This document shows, piece after piece, positions 19,438-27,871 of a stretch of DNA of 41,314 bases; the stretch's first letter is position 1; the number at the start of each line of letters is the position of its first letter. The position numbers and the translations under genes are program-made. The DNA lies in contig CAYXDO010000096.1 of NCBI GenBank assembly GCA_964463485.1, positions 1-41,314 on the forward strand. Direction: 5' to 3'. Source of the stretch: CAYXDO01 sp964463485. GTDB taxonomy: Bacteria; Myxococcota; Kuafuiibacteriia; Kuafuiibacteriales; Kuafuiibacteriaceae. The notes below the pieces were generated by a model, which was given only the letters and a program-made list of their open reading frames with translations, did not search any database and was not told the DNA's origin.

Positions 19438-21201
19438 ATGGTCCAGGAACCCATTCGAGACGTCACCACGAGCCGATTCGGAATCGACGAGGAGCTGAAG
19501 CGCTTCGAGGAGCAGGAGCGCAACCGCCTCGGCATCCCGCCGTCCGCCCGCCCTAATCAGTGGAGCGAGAATATCGCGCCGGGCTTCAGCAGGGCCGAAC
19601 GGCCGCACACGACCGTGCTGATCGGAGGGCTGACCATGGCCCACGACGAGCTCATCAAACGCGCGCTTCGTGGCCTCGGCTACCAGATCGAGGTCCTCGA
19701 CGTGCCGGACGAGTCTGCGCTTCGTCACGGCAAAGAGTTCGGAAATCGCGGGCAGTGCAACCCGACTTACTTCACCGTCGGAAATCTCGTGAAGCACCTC
19801 TGCCACCTGCGTGACTCGGGCATGTCGACCCAGGAGATCGTCGCCAAATACACCTTCCTCACCGCCGGAGCCTGCGGGCCCTGCCGCTTCGGCACGTACG
19901 TCACCGAATACAGGAAGGCGCTCAGGGACGCCGGCTTCGAAGGCTTCCGGGTGATGCTGTTCCAACAGCAGGGCGGGTTGGCCCAAGCCACCGGAGACGA
20001 GCCCGGGATCGAAATGACGCCGCCCTTCTTCCTCGCACTCATCAAGGCGATCATGACCGGCGACATCCTCAACACCCTCGGCTACCGAATCCGACCCTAC
20101 GAGCTCGAGCGCGGAGCTACCGATCGCACCATCGCCGAGGCCAAGCGGGTGATCGGAGATGCGCTCGAGGCGAAGAAGTCCATCATCCCCGCGCTGCTCT
20201 GGACTCGGCGCGAGCTCTCCAAGATCAAGGTGGACCGCACCATGCCAAAACCCAAGGTCGGCGTGATCGGTGAGTTCTGGGCGATGACCACCGAAGGCGA
20301 CGGGAACTACAACCTCTATAGGTTCCTAGAGACCGAAGGCGCCGAGGTCGACATTCAGATCGTCACGGCCTGGTTGCTCTACAACGTCTGGGAGGTCGCG
20401 TACGACACCAAGGACCGGATGACTCTGCGACGCGACGATGGCGGTCGCGTCGGACTCACCGGCGTCGACACGTGGAAGCGGATGGTCTCCCTCATGGTGG
20501 CGGAGAAGGCGCTGCGGGTGGTGTTTCAGACCTACGCCAACGTCGCCGGGCTGCACGGGGTACATTTGCCCGACATGGACGAGCTCGCTGACATCAGCCA
20601 TCGCTTCTACGACAACAACCTCCGCGGGGGTGAAGGTCACATGGAGGTCGGGAAGCTGATCATGAACGTCCTGCACAACAAGGTGAACATGACGATCTCG
20701 GTGAAGCCGTTCGGGTGCATGCCCTCGTCCGGAGTCTCCGACGGGGTCCAGACGCAAATCACCGAGCTCTACCCCGAAGGTATCTTCCTTCCGATCGAAA
20801 CCAGCGGCGACGGCAAGGTGAATTTCGAGAGTCGGGTGCAGATGATGCTGTTCAAGGCCAAGCAGGCCGCGCTGCGAGAGTCGAAGGAGGCGCTCGAGCG
20901 TACCGGCCTTAGGCGTGAGGACGTGCAGCGCGTGATGGGTTCGTTCCCGGTGATCGGCCATCCGCTGTTCAAGGTGCCGCACGTTCACGGAAGCACGGCG
21001 GCAGACGTGATCGAGCTCGCAGAGCTGGTGACGCGCCCGGTCCAGGGACTCAAGCGACTCGTCGAGCGTCGCAAGCAGAAGCACGAGTTTCGGCTCCCTG
21101 AGAATCGTCCGAGGTCGAAGAAGGAGGCTCCGGTCGTCCCGGTAGCTTCGGCTGCCGACGTCTCTGCGGCAGGGAAGAGGGCGCTCCCGATCGTTTCGTG
21201 A
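19438..21201 (+). CDS. 2-hydroxyacyl-CoA dehydratase D-component-like iron-sulfur protein
   Basis: A 587-residue cytoplasmic protein related to the (R)-2-hydroxyacyl-CoA dehydratase D component family. Candidate cluster ligands are Cys107 (RGQCNPTY), Cys146 and Cys149 (GACGPCRFGTY) and Cys427 (FGCMPSS). Family members bind [4Fe-4S] or, in the double-cubane cluster proteins, [8Fe-9S] clusters, and receive electrons from an ATP-dependent activase. The gene starts at an ATG with AAGGAG upstream, 36 bp after the activase, so the two form an operon under the TetR operator. No CoA transferase, acyl-CoA dehydrogenase or second dehydratase subunit is adjacent, so the substrate is unknown. The low-complexity last 40 residues (Val/Ala/Ser-rich) are not conserved-looking. 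Confidence 0.87.
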   Translation: MVQEPIRDVTTSRFGIDEELKRFEEQERNRLGIPPSARPNQWSENIAPGFSRAERPHTTVLIGGLTMAHDELIKRALRGLGYQIEVLDVPDESALRHGKEFGNRGQCNPTYFTVGNLVKHLCHLRDSGMSTQEIVAKYTFLTAGACGPCRFGTYVTEYRKALRDAGFEGFRVMLFQQQGGLAQATGDEPGIEMTPPFFLALIKAIMTGDILNTLGYRIRPYELERGATDRTIAEAKRVIGDALEAKKSIIPALLWTRRELSKIKVDRTMPKPKVGVIGEFWAMTTEGDGNYNLYRFLETEGAEVDIQIVTAWLLYNVWEVAYDTKDRMTLRRDDGGRVGLTGVDTWKRMVSLMVAEKALRVVFQTYANVAGLHGVHLPDMDELADISHRFYDNNLRGGEGHMEVGKLIMNVLHNKVNMTISVKPFGCMPSSGVSDGVQTQITELYPEGIFLPIETSGDGKVNFESRVQMMLFKAKQAALRESKEALERTGLRREDVQRVMGSFPVIGHPLFKVPHVHGSTAADVIELAELVTRPVQGLKRLVERRKQKHEFRLPENRPRSKKEAPVVPVASAADVSAAGKRALPIVS

Positions 21202-22088
21202 GCGAGGCCGGCACGAGCACATGGCGAGCATGAGCGCGGCCTGCGGCGAAGGAGGCTGACGACGCGGCCGTGCTCGACACCGATTCCAACGAGTCCGAGG
21301 TTGCGCGAGGGCCTACTGCCGCCCGGCAGTATTTTGCTCGAGGCACTGCAACTCAGCCCAATGGGTTGGCTTCGGCAGGCTTCGTAGGCGTGGGCGTGAA
21401 TCGTGGGCGTGAGCGTGGACGATTTCGTGGACGTGGGCGAGATACGTGGTCGTGGAGGTGGACGAAAACACTCCGCCGATACTCTCAAACTTCAAAAGTG
21501 GCACATCTTCGTGAGCATTCCAACGATAGTATGCGACGCGTTCGGACTCATGGCCAGGCGGATCTGCGCCCAATTGAATCTCTCCGGCAAGTCTAGCTGT
21601 TGTAGCGGGCAAAATTCTTCCGTCGAGGCTCTGCGTCAGCCTTCGATAGAGTCGAATCGATCGCAGCGCGCCCGCAAGAACGTCCCGAGCTGCGTCCGAG
21701 CGGCCTCGTCTCTCGGCACCCCGGCATGAACTGGAGTCTCCTCCTTGTGAGGGCTCTGGACTCGATCATAGTCGCGACTCACCCCGAAGTCATACAGCTC
21801 CAAAGCACCCGCGGCGGATTCGGCATAGTCAGCCCGAACACCTCACGAGGGACATGGTAGGCTCACCGGTTGACCGCCCGGAGAGGGTCCCCTCTAACGG
21901 GCGCAGATCCGAAGGGGTGCCTCGAAGGGATAGTCTCCCACGACGTCTCCGGCCAGACAAGCGAGTCCGCTCTGTCCGCTCTGTCCACAGACCGGACATG
22001 TGACTTTCATGTGGTCGCTCGGGCACCGGGCCTCTTTCAGGAGGAACACAGCCTTGGCCGAGAGCCCCCAGTCCTGTATGACTCGAGC
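21202..22088. other. Long non-coding region with GTGGGCG-type low-complexity repeats
   Basis: About 890 bp between the dehydratase operon and the nucleotidyltransferase module. No open frame here has protein-like composition. A GTGGGCGT-type degenerate tandem stretch occupies about 21385-21464, and CTCTGTCCG repeats lie near 21966-21981. A ribosome-binding-like AGGAGG occurs at 22039-22044, but no start codon in the frame of the next gene follows it at normal spacing. No terminator with a U-tract was seen after the dehydratase gene. Confidence 0.5.
21385..21464. repeat. Degenerate GTGGGCG tandem stretch
   Basis: A purine-rich 80-bp stretch made of imperfect CGTGGGCGTG / CGTGGACG units on the + strand. 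It is strongly strand-asymmetric and encodes nothing recognisable. Such stretches can arise by slippage. Confidence 0.5.
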
Positions 22089-22340
22089 ATGCGGAAGCAG
22101 ACGCCCCCAGCGCGAGACGGCTTCGCTGACGCGCTCGAAGAAGCGGAGGATTTCGCGAACGCAACGGTGGCCGAACACGCTGAAGTGCTTCTTCTGCTCT
22201 GCCAGACGGCCTTGCGACAGCTCGACGGCAACCCTGATCGGGAGGCCATCCTCGAGTACCAAGACCCTCTGCCTGAGCACAGTCGGCGGTTGATCGAGGA
22301 GCTTCGAGCCAGGTGGGCGAAGAGGCTGGAGAGTGCCTAG
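22089..22340 (+). CDS. Small helical protein, first gene of a nucleotidyltransferase module
   Basis: An 83-residue predicted all-helical protein from the ATG at 22089 (MRKQTPPARDGF). It has an acidic helix (ALEEAEDFANATVAEHAEVL) and a charged C-terminal helix (SRRLIEELRARWAKRLES). No named family is recognised. It overlaps the nucleotidyltransferase gene by 8 bp, so the two are expected to be made together. Small proteins in this position are often antitoxins or partners of AbiEii/MNT-type nucleotidyltransferases; that role is inference. The frame is open upstream to 21870 without a better start, so the N-terminus is uncertain. Confidence 0.55.
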   Translation: MRKQTPPARDGFADALEEAEDFANATVAEHAEVLLLLCQTALRQLDGNPDREAILEYQDPLPEHSRRLIEELRARWAKRLESA

Positions 22341-22908
22341 CGACCCGCTCACTGTTTCGCTGGAGCTCGGAGCCGCGCTCGAGAAAGCCGGGTTCGACTA
22401 CGCGATCGGGGGAGCGCTGGCGCTCGGTTTCTGGGCCGTTCCGCGGGCGACGTTGGACGTCGACGTCGGAGTTGACGCGGACGCCCTGCGCCTGCCTGAC
22501 TTGCTCGCCACGCTCCGGCAGGCCGGTTGCATCGTCGACTTCGAGCGAGCCCTCGAGGCCGCGCAGCGGGGAGACTTCGGTGTGCGCAAAGATGGCGTCC
22601 GCGTGGATGTCTTTCTGCCGGAGCTCGAGGTGGCTCGGGCGGCGCTCGACCGGCGCGTTTCCGTCGAAGTTTCTGGACGAAGGCTCTGGATCGTCTCGCC
22701 CGAGGACCTTGCCTTACTGAAGCTGCTTTTTGGACGTACGAAGGACTTCGCAGACCTCGAGCGGCTTTTTTCTGCTCGCGCGCAGAGTCTCGACATCGAA
22801 TATCTCGAGCGCTCGGTAGGGGAGCTTTTCCTTTCCGGAGATCTTCGGCGAGCGAAATTCGAAGAGCTCTCCCGTGAGCTCGAGAAACGACGAAAGCGCG
22901 AAGTGTGA
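22333..22908 (+). CDS. Nucleotidyltransferase-fold protein (AbiEii/MNT-like)
   Basis: A 191-residue protein. Residues 24-47 carry the core of the polymerase-beta-type nucleotidyltransferase fold: YAIGGALALGFWAV followed by ATLDVDVGVD, that is, the GG dipeptide and a DxD metal pair. A third acidic position is likely in RVDVFLPE (near residue 95). A second conserved-looking block, VSPEDLALLKLLFGRTKDFADLERL, is typical of AbiEii-like and related nucleotidyltransferases, where the family helical segment carries K...D.xDL. Start is a GTG at 22333. It may modify a tRNA or protein as a toxin, with the upstream small protein as antitoxin, or be a housekeeping nucleotidyltransferase; the sequence does not decide. 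The module sits after 890 bp of non-coding DNA, in keeping with acquisition. Confidence 0.78.
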   Translation: MPSDPLTVSLELGAALEKAGFDYAIGGALALGFWAVPRATLDVDVGVDADALRLPDLLATLRQAGCIVDFERALEAAQRGDFGVRKDGVRVDVFLPELEVARAALDRRVSVEVSGRRLWIVSPEDLALLKLLFGRTKDFADLERLFSARAQSLDIEYLERSVGELFLSGDLRRAKFEELSRELEKRRKREV

Positions 22909-22965
22909 TCGGAGTTATCCGGCACGCTCGGGGAGCCACCTTCAGACGACGCCTGAGTTAGTAAG

Positions 22966-25518
22966 TCAGTCGCGTCGGATGATTCCACCTTCTCCGGGGG
23001 GCCCTGGATTTGCTCCCGTCCCTCCCGGTCCCGGGGATCCCGGATTGAATGTCGCACTCGTCTCCACGAACGTCGAGCTCGGGCCGACGTAGACACACCA
23101 GGAGCTTCCGCCCGCGCCACCTCCGCCTGATCCGCCGGCGCCTCCGGGAGCTCCGGCTCCGCCTCGCCCGCCTGCGCCGGAATCATCTCGGCCCTGACCA
23201 GGCTCGCCGCCCGGTCCGCCCGGACCGACGGGTCCGCCTTCACCTCCCGCTCCGCCCGCTCCGCCGTCACCTACGCTCACGGTCGTGCGATCGAGGGCGA
23301 CGGTCGAGCGAAGGACGACGACGCCGAAGCTCGCACCTCCTCCGCCCCCTCCCTGACCGCCTTCGGCCCCGCAACCACCGCCTCCACCCCCGCCGCCTCC
23401 GCCGCCGCGATCGGCGTTGCAGACGCTGCCGCCGCTGACGCACTCACTGAAGACGTTGGCGTAGCAATCATTGGCTCCTCCACCACCACCTCCTCCTCCC
23501 GAGCCGCCGGATCCGTAGGTTCCTGGCCCGCCGGGTTCGCCGGCTCCGGGTACCCATTCGTCCAGAACCCAGACCCCGGCAGAGCTCGCCCCGAGCCCAT
23601 CGGTACCGACGGTCCCGGGCGTGGTTCCAGGCGAGCCATCCGACCCGACGGCGCCGTGAGTAGGGCCGTTGCAGGAAGAGCAGGTCGCGCAACCCGCCGC
23701 GCCCGCTCCACCGGGTCCGGCCGCGAGCGCTCCGTTGGGCTCGCCCGGGGCGCCAGCGCCGTTGTCGTAGCCGCCGATCCCGCCTCCCGATCCGGTCGTC
23801 TCTGGAGCACAGCTGCTCACTCCGGGCCCGCCGCCTCCCCCGTTCGCCGATCCGCCGCTGTCGCCGGGCTGTCCCGCCCCGCCCGGCGCTCCTGCGACCC
23901 CTTGGGCTCCTTGGGCCCCAGGCACGCCTGGCGCGCCGTGGCCCACGGAGATGGACGAGCTTCGCACCTCCACGTCCGAGCCGACGACCCACAACCCGAT
24001 CGTTGGTGCACCAAGGGTCGCAGACGAAGTGCGGATGTGAATTCGATCCAAGACGACCTTCGCGGGCAAATCGATCGCCGACACTGCCGTTTCGTGGGCG
24101 ATCAGGCGACTCTGGCTGTCCGCGCGGCGCACCCACCTCTCCCCGGCGTCATACCCGCCGAAGATGGAGACCCCTGATTTCAGGCTCAGATTTTCTGAGT
24201 AGTCACCCTTCGAGACGAGGACGCTCGTTCCGGCGATGGAGGCAGCATCGAGCGCCTTTCCGATCGTGGCGAAGGGGGCGAGCCGAGTGCCTGCGTTGGA
24301 ATCAGAGCCGAGCGGCGGGGGCGCGACGAAGTAGGAGCTGAGTGCGTTTCCGTCGACGCCATCGCAGTTTTCGTCGAGGAAGAGGTCGTCGGGATCTTCG
24401 AGGTCACGAATTTTCGTGCAGGCGTACTCACAACCGGGGTCCGGATCGACGTCGTGGTGATCGGCGGTGCAGACGTAGGCGCAGATCCCGTCGCGCGAAG
24501 CCATGGCGCCGGGCTCGGTGAACGGAGCGTCCGGGCACGGAGAGGTCGACGCGGAGAGCTCGGCCACGATCTTTCCGGTGCCGGCTCCTTGCGTGGAGTC
24601 ATTGGTGCTGAGTTCGAGCCGAGCCGAGTCCGTGCCGATCGCGGCGGCCTCGTACTCGATACGGAACACGAGCTCGCGGTTGGCAGCGAGCTCGGCGGGC
24701 AACGCTGGCACGCCGACGAGGGAAAAAGAGGCTCGTGCGTCGTCGGTGATTTCGACTCCAGAGACGATGAGGGTCCCATCACCCGCGTTGGCGAGCGTGA
24801 CGGGGAAGGTGACGGCCTGACCGAGCCGGACTTCGGGGCGATTCGGATTCGTCGCAATCAGGTTGAGCTCGTACGGCGGCGAAGGGCTCAGCCGGGCGGA
24901 GGGCTCCTCGATGGGGGAGGCCGCGTCGAGCGGCCCCGAGTCGTCGGGCTCCGCGTCGCGCACACCAGCGTCGGGGAGGCCTTCGAGCTCGCTGCCTGGC
25001 TCCACCAGCGCGAGGAGAGTCGGGTCGACGAGCTCGGGCGTGCAGCCGTTCTCCGTGCAAGTAGAACCTTCCGCGCAAGTCTCGGTCGTGCATCGCCTGG
25101 CAAGGAACATGACGAGTCGGCGGGTCTCGCTTTCGACGAAATGAGTTCGAGCGGATCGGCTGAATAGGACGTCGCTGGCGCCGATGGCCTCCACGACGAT
25201 CTGTACCTCGGACTCGGGATCACCTTGCGGGACGACGCCGAAGGAGAGCGGGAGCTGAAAGGATCCGGGCGGCGCGACGCCGTCCTCGGCCGCCAGCGTG
25301 AAGGTGTTCTCGCTGATCAAAGCGGACTGATCTCGCAAGGAGGCTCGGGCGCGCGCGAGCTCGGCGGGGACGGCGAGGTCGGAGTCGACGACGACGACGA
25401 GCTGAGTTGCATCCGAGAGACATCCCGCTAGCAGCAGAGCGCCGACGATGATCGTCGCCGGGCGTTTTTGGGCCATGGGCCCGTGGTGGCAAGTCAGGTT
25501 CATGAGTAGGGTCCTCAT
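22966..25518 (-). CDS. Surface lipoprotein with beta-helix segment and collagen-like Gly-rich repeats
   Basis: An 850-residue exported protein. The lipobox LLLAGC places the lipidated Cys at residue 33 of the longest frame. Around 225-320 lies an Ig-like stretch (LGQAVTFPVTLANAGDGTLIVSG), of the type found in ASPM/SPD-2/Hydin-like or CARDB domains. A DENCDGVDG metal-binding-like motif follows, then a DUF1565/beta-helix start (SDSNAGTRLAPFATIGKALDAA). From about residue 530 the protein is dominated by Gly-Gly and Gly-x-x repeats that resemble collagen or PE-PGRS-like loops between beta-helix rungs, with Cys pairs (CATCSSC). The start is at 25518, overlapping the TPR gene stop as ATGA, or at 25503, which has GAGGA upstream. 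The likely location is the cell surface; function unknown. Confidence 0.8.
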   Translation of the reverse strand: MRTLLMNLTCHHGPMAQKRPATIIVGALLLAGCLSDATQLVVVVDSDLAVPAELARARASLRDQSALISENTFTLAAEDGVAPPGSFQLPLSFGVVPQGDPESEVQIVVEAIGASDVLFSRSARTHFVESETRRLVMFLARRCTTETCAEGSTCTENGCTPELVDPTLLALVEPGSELEGLPDAGVRDAEPDDSGPLDAASPIEEPSARLSPSPPYELNLIATNPNRPEVRLGQAVTFPVTLANAGDGTLIVSGVEITDDARASFSLVGVPALPAELAANRELVFRIEYEAAAIGTDSARLELSTNDSTQGAGTGKIVAELSASTSPCPDAPFTEPGAMASRDGICAYVCTADHHDVDPDPGCEYACTKIRDLEDPDDLFLDENCDGVDGNALSSYFVAPPPLGSDSNAGTRLAPFATIGKALDAASIAGTSVLVSKGDYSENLSLKSGVSIFGGYDAGERWVRRADSQSRLIAHETAVSAIDLPAKVVLDRIHIRTSSATLGAPTIGLWVVGSDVEVRSSSISVGHGAPGVPGAQGAQGVAGAPGGAGQPGDSGGSANGGGGGPGVSSCAPETTGSGGGIGGYDNGAGAPGEPNGALAAGPGGAGAAGCATCSSCNGPTHGAVGSDGSPGTTPGTVGTDGLGASSAGVWVLDEWVPGAGEPGGPGTYGSGGSGGGGGGGGANDCYANVFSECVSGGSVCNADRGGGGGGGGGGGCGAEGGQGGGGGGASFGVVVLRSTVALDRTTVSVGDGGAGGAGGEGGPVGPGGPGGEPGQGRDDSGAGGRGGAGAPGGAGGSGGGGAGGSSWCVYVGPSSTFVETSATFNPGSPGPGGTGANPGPPGEGGIIRRD

Positions 25519-26168
25519 TTTCCGAGGATGACGCGAGTATTGCCGCCGTACGGCTCTTCTTCGCCGGAGGTCGCCACCAAGGCGAGGACGCCTCCGGCGA
25601 TGATCACCGCGCCTGCCACACCCAGGAACACCGGGCTGGTGAGCAGTGAGTCTTCCTCGGGCGGCGGCGGCGCGGGCGGGGGGAGGGCCGGGGGGGGACG
25701 AGCCGCCCGCTCGGCCTCCTCTCGCTTCTTTCGCTCTTCCTCCTCCTCGAGCTTCTGCTCCTGTTCTTCCTTCAGCTTCTGATCTCTGGCGAGATCGATG
25801 AGCAGGGCGAGGGTCGTTTCGACCTCCGCCGCGTCAGGGGGGCGTGGCGTCGTGGCGAGATACTCTTTGAAGTGGGTAATCGCGTCGTCGTAGCGTTTGA
25901 GCGAGCGTTCGCACTGGGCGAGGGAGAAGATCGTCGCTGGGCGCTTCCCGGAGAGCTCGTACGCTTTCTGAAAGAAGGGAAGGGCCGCTTCGTACTCCTC
26001 GGCCTCGAAATAGCGGGTCCCCTTCTCGAACTCATCCTTGCCGGGAGTAGTCGCAGGTTTCTTCTCGACCCTCGCCGGTGCTGGTTTTTTGGGCTTTGGT
26101 TTTGCCGCGAAGGCCGTGGAGTGAAGCGCCAGCGCACTCAGGAAGGCGACGACCATCGTACGACCCAT
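25515..26168 (-). CDS. TPR protein with signal peptide and C-terminal TM anchor
   Basis: A 217-residue protein. A signal peptide (about 1-22, ending STAFAA) is followed by a Pro/Lys-rich linker and two TPR-like units (GTRYFEAEEYEAALPFFQKA and SLAQCERSLKRYDDAITHFK). A Glu/Lys/Arg coiled-coil segment (about 130-157) and a Pro-rich stretch precede one TM helix (VFLGVAGAVIIAGGVLALVA). It is probably periplasmic with a membrane anchor and serves as a scaffold. The ATG at 26168 has GGAGGA upstream. It lies 12 bp after the kinase and overlaps the Gly-rich lipoprotein by 4 bp, so all three form one operon. No enzymatic activity is expected. Confidence 0.82.
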   Translation of the reverse strand: MGRTMVVAFLSALALHSTAFAAKPKPKKPAPARVEKKPATTPGKDEFEKGTRYFEAEEYEAALPFFQKAYELSGKRPATIFSLAQCERSLKRYDDAITHFKEYLATTPRPPDAAEVETTLALLIDLARDQKLKEEQEQKLEEEEERKKREEAERAARPPPALPPPAPPPPEEDSLLTSPVFLGVAGAVIIAGGVLALVATSGEEEPYGGNTRVILGK

Positions 26169-26180
26169 GATTCCTCCAGC

Positions 26181-27821
26181 TCACCAGGGGTTGAGCTTCT
26201 TCTTCTTGACGACGGATTCCTTGGCGGGGGTGAGCTCCACTCGTTGATCTTGCCCGCCGAGCTCGAGCTCTTTGGGATCGTGACCAGGGAGACTGAGTCG
26301 TACTCGCTTCGCGCCGACCTCGAGCGGGGTCCGACCCAGCAACTTACCAGAGTCGAGGTCAGTGACTTCGGCGCCCGGTGGGTTGGATTCGACGCGGGCC
26401 TTCTTCAGGGCCTTGATGACCTCGGGCCTACTCTTGGGTGCGTCCGTGCTCGGGCTTGCCGGCGCCGGACTCACGGGAGGCGTTGGCGCGGGGCTCACCT
26501 GCGTCGGGGGCGCGGCTGGCTTGGTAGGTTCGACCGCCGTGGGCTGGGTCTGGGGTGTCGGGGTCACGTTCGGCGAGGGGCTCGTCGTCTGCGGAGGTGT
26601 CGCCGTGGCGATCGGGGAGCTCGGGGGCTCGGCCACCACTTCCGCCGCGACCTCCTTCTCGGGCGATCGAAGCAAGACGGCGATGAGAGCGAGCGCCGCC
26701 AGGACAGTCGCCGCCGCCGAGAGCATGACCGGAAGCTTCGAGGTCGGGCTGACGGCCGACGCGGCCAGACTGTCAAAGGTGGCCAGCGGCCTCTCCGGCA
26801 TGGTCGACAGAGGGTTGGGTTGGCGCGCGGGCGTGCGCTCGGCCTTCGAGTCGAGGCCTGGGCTGCTGCGCTCGGCGCGAGTTGGGATCACCGCTTCGGG
26901 CTCGTTGGGACGGGAGCTCGTGGGGCGTTTCAACGTCGGTGCGCTCGGAGCGACCGCGGACGCGGCCAGCTCACTCAACGCTTGGGAAAGCTGAGGCAGC
27001 GAGGGGCGTCGATTCGGATCGGGATTCAGGCAGGCGTGCACCAGCGCCAGGAAACGTTCGCCATCGGGCCAACGAGGCGGCGCCAACACCGGCGCCGTCG
27101 ATGCGAGCTTCATCCGCAGGGCCTGAACGCGGTCCTTTGGAAAGACGCGCACGCCGCTCGCCATCTCGTACAAGATCTCGGCGATGGCATACGTGTCGGT
27201 GGCCGGTGAGACGGGTCCCGCGGCGATCTGCTCCGGCGCCATGTAGAGCGGTGTTCCAACCACCTGCCCGGTCGCGGTCTCGAGCACGTCTTCGCGGCCG
27301 AAGATCTTGGCGATCCCGAAGTCCAAGATCTTGATACTCGGGGACTCCGAGAAGTCACCATCGACTTTCCCAACGACGATCACGTTGTCCGGCTTGAGGT
27401 CGCGATGCACGACCTGGATCGCATGGACGGCCTCGAGGGCCGACGCCAGCTGGATCCCCACGTTGAGCGTCTGTTCGCGAGTCGTTTGATATCGCGACAG
27501 GAGCGCTCGAAGCGAAGGGCCCGCCACGAGCTCCATCACGTAGGCTACCCGCCGAGGCTCGTCCGTCTCGACGAAGTCCACGACGTCGATAATGTTGGGG
27601 TGGCCAATCTCGGTGACGATTTTGGCCTCGTGAAAGAAACGACCGAGGAAGATCTTGTCCGCGGCGAGGTGGTCGCGGAGGATTTTGACCGCCCGCTTCT
27701 TGCCCAACCGGACGTGAGTAGCCGCGAAGACCGACCCCATTCCTCCACGGCCGAGGAGAGATTCGAGTCGATACTGGCCGATCACCTCGCCTGGCCCGGG
27801 CTCTTCGTTGGCTCTCGACAC
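26181..27821 (-). CDS. Membrane-anchored Ser/Thr protein kinase with extracytoplasmic PEGA domain
   Basis: A 546-residue Hanks-type kinase. The kinase domain (about 16-290) has the Gly loop GRGGMGSV, Lys46 (RAVKIL), the catalytic HRDLKPDN (Asp141), DFG at 167-169 and an APE-like MAPEQ, so it should be active. A Pro/Ser-rich linker, one TM helix (near residue 360) and a Pro/Thr-rich spacer follow. A PEGA domain (about 465-535; NPPGAEVTDLDSGKLLGRTP) ends the protein. PEGA domains often sit outside the membrane and may bind surface polymers. It starts at a GTG (27821), is preceded by the SEC-C gene with 50 bp between, and is followed by the TPR and lipoprotein genes. It probably senses the envelope and signals to the cytoplasm; its targets are unknown. 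Confidence 0.92.
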   Translation of the reverse strand: MSRANEEPGPGEVIGQYRLESLLGRGGMGSVFAATHVRLGKKRAVKILRDHLAADKIFLGRFFHEAKIVTEIGHPNIIDVVDFVETDEPRRVAYVMELVAGPSLRALLSRYQTTREQTLNVGIQLASALEAVHAIQVVHRDLKPDNVIVVGKVDGDFSESPSIKILDFGIAKIFGREDVLETATGQVVGTPLYMAPEQIAAGPVSPATDTYAIAEILYEMASGVRVFPKDRVQALRMKLASTAPVLAPPRWPDGERFLALVHACLNPDPNRRPSLPQLSQALSELAASAVAPSAPTLKRPTSSRPNEPEAVIPTRAERSSPGLDSKAERTPARQPNPLSTMPERPLATFDSLAASAVSPTSKLPVMLSAAATVLAALALIAVLLRSPEKEVAAEVVAEPPSSPIATATPPQTTSPSPNVTPTPQTQPTAVEPTKPAAPPTQVSPAPTPPVSPAPASPSTDAPKSRPEVIKALKKARVESNPPGAEVTDLDSGKLLGRTPLEVGAKRVRLSLPGHDPKELELGGQDQRVELTPAKESVVKKKKLNPW

Positions 27822-27871
27822 GCCTTGAACCTGGCCTCGTCCGGAAGTGTACCACTGATCATGCAGGTCGC

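Noticed and set aside
22039..22044. AGGAGG as ribosome site of the small helical protein
   Set aside because: No start codon in the required frame at a normal distance; the ATG at 22089 is 44 bp downstream.
22966..23900. Possible CRISPR or tandem-repeat array in the Gly-rich region
   Set aside because: The repeats are codon-level Gly/Ser/Pro repeats within one long open frame; they have no spacer structure.
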